The translations under genes and the position numbers were made by a program. Positions 23,862 through 27,971 of a DNA stretch of 27,971 nucleotides are shown here, one piece after another (within the stretch, counting starts at the first letter, position 1; each line of letters starts with the position of its first letter). Source of the stretch: an uncultured Lachnospiraceae bacterium (GTDB lineage Bacteria > Bacillota > Clostridia > Lachnospirales > Lachnospiraceae). The notes below the pieces were generated by a model. That model did no database searches and was not told the origin of the DNA. It saw nothing but the letters and a program-made list of their open reading frames with translations. Location of the stretch: the NCBI GenBank assembly GCA_905209075.1, contig CAJLRL010000031.1, positions 1 through 27,971 on the forward strand. Direction: 5' to 3'.

Positions 23862-25121
23862 TTAGAAAATTCTTCTAACTGCAAGAATTGTCTTGTAATT
23901 TGCAGGTGATGTATATTTAATACCTGTTGAAGGATTACTTGCGTGTACTATTGTGTTACCGCCACAATAAATTGCTACATGACCGCTATAACAGATAATA
24001 TCTCCTGGCTGCATATCATCTACGCTCACTCCATATCCAACTGAACGAAGTGCTGAAGAGCTATGTGGAAGACTGATACCAAACTGTGCATATACAGACA
24101 TTACAAATCCTGAACAATCTGTTCCATTTGTAAGGCTTGATCCACCATACACATATGGATTTCCAACAAACTGACATGCATAATCTACAACAGCCTGTCC
24201 GTTTGAACCACTTGGTGCGCTATAGCTTTCCTCTGATGAAGAATCACTGCTTGAGCTTTCCTCATCTGCTGTTTCTTCTACAGCTTCTGATTTCTTTGAT
24301 TCATTTGAAGCTTTGCTGCTCTTATTTGACTCTGAAGCAGCATTTTTCTTTGCTTCTTCCTTAGCTGCTGCCTCAGCTGCTGCTTTACGTTCAGCTTCTT
24401 CTTTTGCAAGTCTAGCAGCTTCTTCTTCTTTTGATTCTGCATAAGTGAATTCTGTATCAAGTGATACATAATCTGATGAAACATATCCTGTTCCATCTTC
24501 TGTAGACACTCCAACCCATCCATCTGCTGACTCATCTATAACAGTAAGATCATCCTCTCCTGCTACAAGTCCAAGCACTTCTGAGTTTTCATCTGCAGAT
24601 GTTCTGACTTTTAATGTTTCTGTATTAACAGTTGCCACACGACGTCCTGCACTCTTTACTGTTGCATCGTCACCGACTACTACATATTCGCTTTTTACAT
24701 ATCCTGTAACTGATCCTGATGAGATTTTATACCATCCGTCATCTGTTGTTTCAAGAACTGTTGCTGCTGAGTTATTGTAAAGTTTTCCCAGGACTTCACT
24801 ATCCTCATTATTCTCTGCTCTGACGTTAACATAATCCTGAACCTTTGCTATAGCAACATCAGCATATGCAGATTTAACTGTCTCTGCTTCGTTTGAAGCA
24901 ACATCTGTATCTGTTGTAGTTGTTTCATCCCCTTTTAACATAACGTCTGCTACCGCAGATGTAACTCCCGCTGTAGGAGCACTTGCTGATGCAACTACAT
25001 TATTTGTATAGCTCGCAACTCCTGCTGTAAGACCGGCTGCCTGTACGCCATATGGTGCTGTACTAGCAACTGCTAATCCAGTAAGCATTCCGGCTGTAAT
25101 TTTCACATATTTTACCTTCAT
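23862..25121 (-). CDS. Secreted SH3-NlpC/P60 peptidoglycan hydrolase
   Basis: At 419 aa this protein has a signal peptide (about 1-28, MKVKYVKITAG...GVQAAG), two bacterial SH3 domains (about 87-145 and 160-220, each with the VR..AxENSEVLG pattern), an E/A/K-rich helical linker with a Ser/Glu-rich stretch (about 228-305), and a C-terminal NlpC/P60 domain with Cys336 (TDCSGFV), His381 (SGHVAIY) and His393. It should cleave cell-wall peptides. I chose the ATG at 25121 (GGAGG 5 bases upstream) over a TTG at 25139. A consensus sigma-A promoter and a perfect WalR-type box lie upstream. Confidence 0.94.
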   Translation of the reverse strand: MKVKYVKITAGMLTGLAVASTAPYGVQAAGLTAGVASYTNNVVASASAPTAGVTSAVADVMLKGDETTTTDTDVASNEAETVKSAYADVAIAKVQDYVNVRAENNEDSEVLGKLYNNSAATVLETTDDGWYKISSGSVTGYVKSEYVVVGDDATVKSAGRRVATVNTETLKVRTSADENSEVLGLVAGEDDLTVIDESADGWVGVSTEDGTGYVSSDYVSLDTEFTYAESKEEEAARLAKEEAERKAAAEAAAKEEAKKNAASESNKSSKASNESKKSEAVEETADEESSSSDSSSEESYSAPSGSNGQAVVDYACQFVGNPYVYGGSSLTNGTDCSGFVMSVYAQFGISLPHSSSALRSVGYGVSVDDMQPGDIICYSGHVAIYCGGNTIVHASNPSTGIKYTSPANYKTILAVRRIF

Positions 25122-25137
25122 TTTAACCTCCGTACGC

Positions 25138-25169
25138 AATTTGTAATGAAATATTACAAATTTATTACA
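25138..25169 (-). promoter_or_regulatory. WalR-type box and inverted repeat in the NlpC/P60 leader
   Basis: On the minus strand TGTAAT (25169-25164), five bases, then TGTAAT (25158-25153) exactly match the WalR consensus TGTWAH-N5-TGTWAH. The second copy also pairs with 25138-25147 in a perfect 10-bp inverted repeat AATTTGTAAT/ATTACAAATT. The box lies about 8-25 bases below the predicted start, where repression is more likely than activation. Confidence 0.7.
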
Positions 25170-25183
25170 AATGTTACTTCGTA

Positions 25184-25212
25184 ATTATAACAAAGTGTCA
25201 TTTATGTGTCAA
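25184..25212 (-). promoter_or_regulatory. Consensus sigma-A promoter of the NlpC/P60 gene
   Basis: The -35 box TTGACA (25212-25207) and -10 box TATAAT (25189-25184) are both perfect, with a 17-base spacer. The predicted start is near 25177, giving a leader of about 55 bases. Confidence 0.9.
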
Positions 25213-25245
25213 CCCCCAAATCTAACGGATTTTACAAGCATTTTC

Positions 25246-25274
25246 TTGTCATTTTTGCTTAGTTATGATACTAT
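25246..25274 (+). promoter_or_regulatory. Sigma-A promoter of yjfB-like
   Basis: The -35 box is TTGTCA (25246-25251), with 17 bases and the -10 box TACTAT (25269-25274), extended by TGA. It diverges from the NlpC/P60 promoter 34 bases away. A sigma-28 match for this motility-type gene was looked for and not found. Confidence 0.55.
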
Positions 25275-25313
25275 TTACCTATAAAAAGCATGTTTCAGAT
25301 ATTACATATTGAT

Positions 25314-25330
25314 TGTAATTTATTTGTAAC
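25314..25330 (+). promoter_or_regulatory. Second WalR-type box, upstream of yjfB-like
   Basis: TGTAAT (25314-25319), five bases, then TGTAAC (25325-25330) fully match TGTWAH-N5-TGTWAH. It lies about 33 bases below the predicted start and 4 bases before the AAGGAGG of yjfB. Confidence 0.6.
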
Positions 25331-25348
25331 ATTTAAGGAGGCGATACT

Positions 25349-25543
25349 ATGGAAATAGATGCATTAAGTTCAGCTTTAACAGCTGTCACCTCATCAACCC
25401 CCGGTACACTCACAAACGCTGCCAGCGTTGCTATGCTTGGCAATGCTATGGATTTAAATGAAGTTATGGCAGAAAGCACCATAAAAATGATGGAAAATTC
25501 CGTCACCCCTTATCTTGGCAGTAATATTGATGTATCAATTTAA
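25349..25543 (+). CDS. YjfB-like small putative motility protein
   Basis: This 64-aa protein is the only plus-strand gene of the window. Its pattern of MEIDALSSALTAV at the start, SVAMLGNAMDLNEV in the middle and TPYLGSNIDVSI at the end fits the YjfB family, which is found in flagellated Firmicutes and is listed as putative motility proteins; its function is unknown. An AAGGAGG SD lies 7 bases before the ATG. Its stop codon lies within the base of a bidirectional terminator. Confidence 0.8.
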   Translation: MEIDALSSALTAVTSSTPGTLTNAASVAMLGNAMDLNEVMAESTIKMMENSVTPYLGSNIDVSI

Positions 25544-25582
25544 ATAAAAAAGAATGTGCCCCGGCACATTCTTTTTTATTTA
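25541..25582. terminator. Bidirectional terminator between yjfB-like and ridA
   Basis: A perfect palindromic stem of about 20 bp (AAAAAAGAATGTGCC... mirrored around 25561-25562) has A-runs and U-runs on both sides. It serves converging yjfB-like (plus) and ridA (minus). Confidence 0.92.
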
Positions 25583-25587
25583 TAGTT

Positions 25588-25962
25588 TTATTTGATCGCA
25601 ATCGCTTCAATCTCAAGCATTACATCCTTTGGAAGACGAGCAACTTCAACGCAGCTTCTTGCCGGATAATCACCTTTAAAGAATGTAGCATAAACCTCGT
25701 TTATAGTTCCGAAATCATCCATTTCTTTAATAAAAACAGTTGTTTTTATCACATTATCCATGCTTGTCCCTGCTGCTTCAAGCAGGTTTGAAAGATTTGT
25801 AAGAGCCTGCTTTGCCTGCTCTTTTGATCCCTCCGGGATTTCTCCTGTAGAAGGTACAACCGGAATCACACCTGATGTGTATACCATTCTATTAACTTCT
25901 ATCGCCTGTGAATATGGTCCGATTGCTGCTGGTGCATTTTCTGTACTTATCACTTTTTTCAT
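25588..25962 (-). CDS. ridA: RidA family reactive enamine/imine deaminase
   Basis: RidA hydrolyses reactive enamine/imine intermediates of PLP enzymes to keto acids and ammonia, protecting other enzymes. The 124 aa are normal for this trimeric cytoplasmic family. Signatures are APAAIGPYSQAIEV at the N-terminus, GVIPVVPSTG, the essential arginine Arg102 in YPARSCVEVARLP, and the C-terminal MLEIEAIA. The start has an AAGGA SD. No clear promoter is seen in the 76 bases below cvfB, so read-through from cvfB is possible. Confidence 0.95.
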   Translation of the reverse strand: MKKVISTENAPAAIGPYSQAIEVNRMVYTSGVIPVVPSTGEIPEGSKEQAKQALTNLSNLLEAAGTSMDNVIKTTVFIKEMDDFGTINEVYATFFKGDYPARSCVEVARLPKDVMLEIEAIAIK

Positions 25963-26038
25963 GTCTATTCCTTCTTTCTATATTTTAAACGTCCCCTGGT
26001 TCACACAATGATCAGTTTTACCATGGGCGTCTGTGGCA

Positions 26039-26872
26039 TTATAATTTTCTTATTTTTCCATCATGCAAGTCTACTTTTCTTTCTTTATATAAATGACCTA
26101 CTGCTCTTTTAAACGCATTCTTGCTCAATCCGGTTTCTCTCTTTATAACCTCCGGACTAGCCTTTTCCGAAAATGGTAATACTCCCGCATACGAATCAAG
26201 CAGTTCAAGAATTTTCTGCGAATCAGCATCCATCTGTATATATGCTTTTTCCCTTAATGTAAGATCAAGCTTTCCGTCTTCTTTTACATCTGTAACCTTT
26301 GCCTCAATGACATCTCCAAGCTTTAAGAAATCTGCATTCTCATATACAGGTATCTTTGCTGAATATAGATCATCAACAGCAATAAATGTTCCAAAATTAT
26401 CACTAAAATCATACACTCTTCCGGTTACCGTATCATCCTTTTTATATGGTGAATCGGTTCTTAAAAGCTCATATATTCCTTTTGTACTGGCACACAGGCG
26501 GCTGCTCTTATCAATATATAAAGTCACAAGAACCTCATCACCTTCATGTACTTTCCTGACCATCTGTCTGTACGGCAAAAATAAATCTTTTTCAAGCCCC
26601 CAATCCAAAAATGCTCCTATTTTTCCAACTTCTTTTACTTTAAGTACTGCAAGGCCACCTAATGTAAGCTTCGGTGTATTTGTCGTTGCAATGATCCTGT
26701 CCTTGGAATCTTTATATATGAACACTTTTATCTTATCGCCTGGTTTAACTCCTTCCGGCACCTGCTTGTATGGTAAAAGCACTCTTTCTTCATCTGTCTG
26801 TGACTTTGAAAGATATATTCCGAAGTCCACTTTTTTTATATATTCAAGTTCCTGATATTGTCCTATCTTCAT
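26039..26872 (-). CDS. cvfB: S1-domain RNA-binding protein CvfB
   Basis: This 277-aa protein consists of three S1-like OB domains (about 1-60, 70-130 and 145-205; the second contains KVKEVGKIGAFLDWGLEKDLFLPYRQ, the third GRVYDFSDNFGTFIAVDD) and a C-terminal winged helix (about 215-277, SPEVIKRETGLSKNAFKRAVG). CvfB-type proteins bind RNA and affect virulence-gene expression in staphylococci; the role here is unknown. The ATG has a GGAGG SD about 10 bases upstream. It lies 32 bases after the thioesterase gene. Confidence 0.92.
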   Translation of the reverse strand: MKIGQYQELEYIKKVDFGIYLSKSQTDEERVLLPYKQVPEGVKPGDKIKVFIYKDSKDRIIATTNTPKLTLGGLAVLKVKEVGKIGAFLDWGLEKDLFLPYRQMVRKVHEGDEVLVTLYIDKSSRLCASTKGIYELLRTDSPYKKDDTVTGRVYDFSDNFGTFIAVDDLYSAKIPVYENADFLKLGDVIEAKVTDVKEDGKLDLTLREKAYIQMDADSQKILELLDSYAGVLPFSEKASPEVIKRETGLSKNAFKRAVGHLYKERKVDLHDGKIRKL

Positions 26873-26904
26873 GTGTTTCCGTCCTCCTATTAATTCAATA
26901 ATAT

Positions 26905-27612
26905 TTAAATCAAAAATGCAAGCACTGCATATGGTTTTTTATCTTTATCCGCAAGCAAAACCGTATACCTTTCATTTTCCCTTGATATATATGAAAAAAT
27001 TTCATCTCCAAGCTTTGCCTCTTTACGGTATTCAACCCTTATTTCTTTTACAGCCAGTTCTTCCGGCAGAAGCTGCTTTGCTATCAATATGTATTTTTCA
27101 TTATTCATATGCTGGTTACTGTCTATAAAGAACCTCGGGACAACAATGCTTCCCGCCTCTTCTATATCATCCGGCACATGGATCTTTCTTTCTGCCTTAT
27201 TCATTTCAAGTTTAGGCTCAAGTCCATATATCTCGACCATTTTTTCCGGCACTTTTACAGGTCTTGCATTTTTTACATCCATATATACCCATATAGAATT
27301 GGCATACGCAAGAGTTTTTCCTTTTTCATCTGTCATTGAAAAATTTCTGTACCCATAAAATGCCTTCATATCATAAGCCCATGTAGAAATCGTCACTTTC
27401 TCATCAAGCCTCGGAAGTCTGTCTATGCATATCTGCCACGATGCAAGCACCCATGCCATATTTTCGTGTTTTAAATAATCCATCCCGATATTTAACGCCT
27501 CAGACTGGAAAACACTGCAATCCTGAAAATAATTTGTAAGCGCCTCCAGCGTCAGGACACACTTCGAATCAACCTCACTGTATCTGATAGTACTGTCAAA
27601 TGAAAAAACCAT
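26905..27612 (-). CDS. Acyl-ACP thioesterase
   Basis: This cytoplasmic hotdog-fold enzyme of 235 aa releases fatty acids from acyl carrier protein. Two hotdog repeats are seen (about 5-130 and 150-235), with the start FDSTIRYSEVDSKCVLTLEALTNYFQD, the middle WVLASWQICIDRLPRLDEKVTI and the catalytic-type motif DSNQHMNNEKYI in the second repeat (Asn and His of the FatA/FatB class). The SD AGAGG overlaps the stop region of the 59-aa gene 10 bases upstream, so both are probably translated together. Confidence 0.92.
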   Translation of the reverse strand: MVFSFDSTIRYSEVDSKCVLTLEALTNYFQDCSVFQSEALNIGMDYLKHENMAWVLASWQICIDRLPRLDEKVTISTWAYDMKAFYGYRNFSMTDEKGKTLAYANSIWVYMDVKNARPVKVPEKMVEIYGLEPKLEMNKAERKIHVPDDIEEAGSIVVPRFFIDSNQHMNNEKYILIAKQLLPEELAVKEIRVEYRKEAKLGDEIFSYISRENERYTVLLADKDKKPYAVLAFLI

Positions 27613-27622
27613 AATAACCTCT

Positions 27623-27802
27623 CTAACCTACAAAGTTGAAGTAACTTCTTATAAAAGAAAATGCCTCATCCACTCCGTTTGACATCCATAAAGTTATACT
27701 TCTGTTTATGATATTCTGATATTCCTGAATAGAAATATTTGTCTTCTTTTTTGCTCCTGATTCTTCGATCAAATTTAATATCCTTTCAAAGTTTTTGTCC
27801 AT
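27623..27802 (-). CDS. Small 59-aa protein of unknown function
   Basis: A short reading frame runs from ATG 27802 (AAGGGGG SD 5 bases upstream) to TAG 27625-27623. The product begins MDKNFERILNLIEESG and ends FIRSYFNFVG. It is charged, helix-rich and soluble, with no signal peptide and no family I recognise. Its stop is 10 bases from the thioesterase start and its SD and spacing are good, so it is likely real and co-expressed. Confidence 0.65.
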   Translation of the reverse strand: MDKNFERILNLIEESGAKKKTNISIQEYQNIINRSITLWMSNGVDEAFSFIRSYFNFVG

Positions 27803-27877
27803 AATATCCCCCTTGTCCTCCGGTGCGGTATGAGAAACAAAAACATCACAAAAGCCTTACCGGTCAATTTTTTATAA

Positions 27878-27913
27878 ATAAAAAAACTTCTCAAGAAATA
27901 TCTTAAGAAGTTT
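27878..27913 (-). terminator. Rho-independent terminator of the tRNA unit
   Basis: On the minus strand a 13-bp stem (27913-27901 with 27896-27884, one G-U pair) with a 4-base loop is followed by TTTTTTT. It lies 7 bases below the tRNA. Confidence 0.9.
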
Positions 27914-27919
27914 CTATAG

Positions 27920-27971
27920 CTGGCCCACAAGGATTCGAACCTTGAAATGACGGAGTCAGAGTCCGTTGCCT
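27920..27971 (-). tRNA. tRNA-Gln(CUG), 5' part outside the window
   Basis: The minus strand shows the anticodon arm ACGGA-CTCTGAC-TCCGT with anticodon CUG (27959-27957), the T arm CAAGG-TTCGAAT-CCTTG, the acceptor strand TGGGCCA and discriminator G. The anticodon and G73 fit glutamine. CCA is not encoded (CTA follows). The D arm and 5' acceptor strand are cut off by the window end. Confidence 0.92.

Noticed and set aside
25122..25183. c-di-AMP (ydaO) riboswitch before the NlpC/P60 gene
   Set aside because: The leader is only about 55 bases, far too short; the repeats fit WalR boxes instead.
26121..26855. 244-aa plus-strand frame opposite cvfB
   Set aside because: Antisense shadow of cvfB with Ser-rich low-complexity product; no independent signals.
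1..27971. Mobile element, prophage, CRISPR or defence island
   Set aside because: No transposase, integrase, repeat-spacer pattern or atypical gene block; the window reads as core chromosome.

Overview
The window looks like a chromosomal segment of a motile, butyrate-producing, low-to-mid GC Clostridia, most likely a member of Lachnospiraceae (Roseburia/Butyrivibrio/Coprococcus-like). The pointers are a thiolase/3-hydroxybutyryl-CoA dehydrogenase pair leading into a probable butyryl-CoA dehydrogenase, flagellar rod genes, a RecD2-type helicase, strong Shine-Dalgarno (SD) sites and AT-rich sigma-A promoters. The genus is inference. Every protein gene except one (yjfB-like, 25349) is on the minus strand, so replication probably runs leftward through the window. 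I see no insertion sequence, prophage, CRISPR array or rRNA.

Left to right, which is mostly downstream to upstream: (1) 1-2720, central butyrate pathway thl-hbd-(bcd), driven by a promoter overlapped by a near-perfect Rex operator, with structured RNA between the cistrons. (2) 2721-7170, carA-carB with its own promoter and an attenuator-like leader. (3) 7171-10010, a RecD2 helicase (probable TTG start) followed by a membrane-anchored GNAT acetyltransferase. (4) 10033-12100, flagellar rod genes flgF-flgG-flgJ(N-terminal type) behind a sigma-28-like promoter. (5) 12140-13920, an ACT-domain protein plus homoserine dehydrogenase. (6) 13934-21830, a long cell-envelope stretch: PucR/CdaR-type regulator, ftsE, ftsX, S41 protease, VanZ, prfB with its programmed +1 frameshift, and two zinc-ribbon proteins (TIM44-like and SPFH). 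(7) 21860-25121, a divergent TagA/WecG-like protein with a YitT transporter, a 440-bp gap holding a dense DnaA-box cluster, and a secreted SH3-NlpC/P60 peptidoglycan hydrolase. (8) 25122-27971, a divergent intergenic region with two perfect WalR-type boxes, yjfB-like, ridA, cvfB, an acyl-ACP thioesterase, a 59-aa gene and the 3' part of a tRNA-Gln.

The regulation readable from the DNA links metabolism to redox state (Rex on thl), cell-wall turnover to a WalRK-type system (boxes at the NlpC/P60 gene and yjfB), and release-factor 2 to its own level (prfB frameshift). The least explained elements are the DnaA-box cluster far from any dnaA gene, the promoter that would give a leaderless TagA-like mRNA, and the multi-hairpin element between hbd and bcd. 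I found no clearly new multi-gene system; most genes are recognisable housekeeping families.
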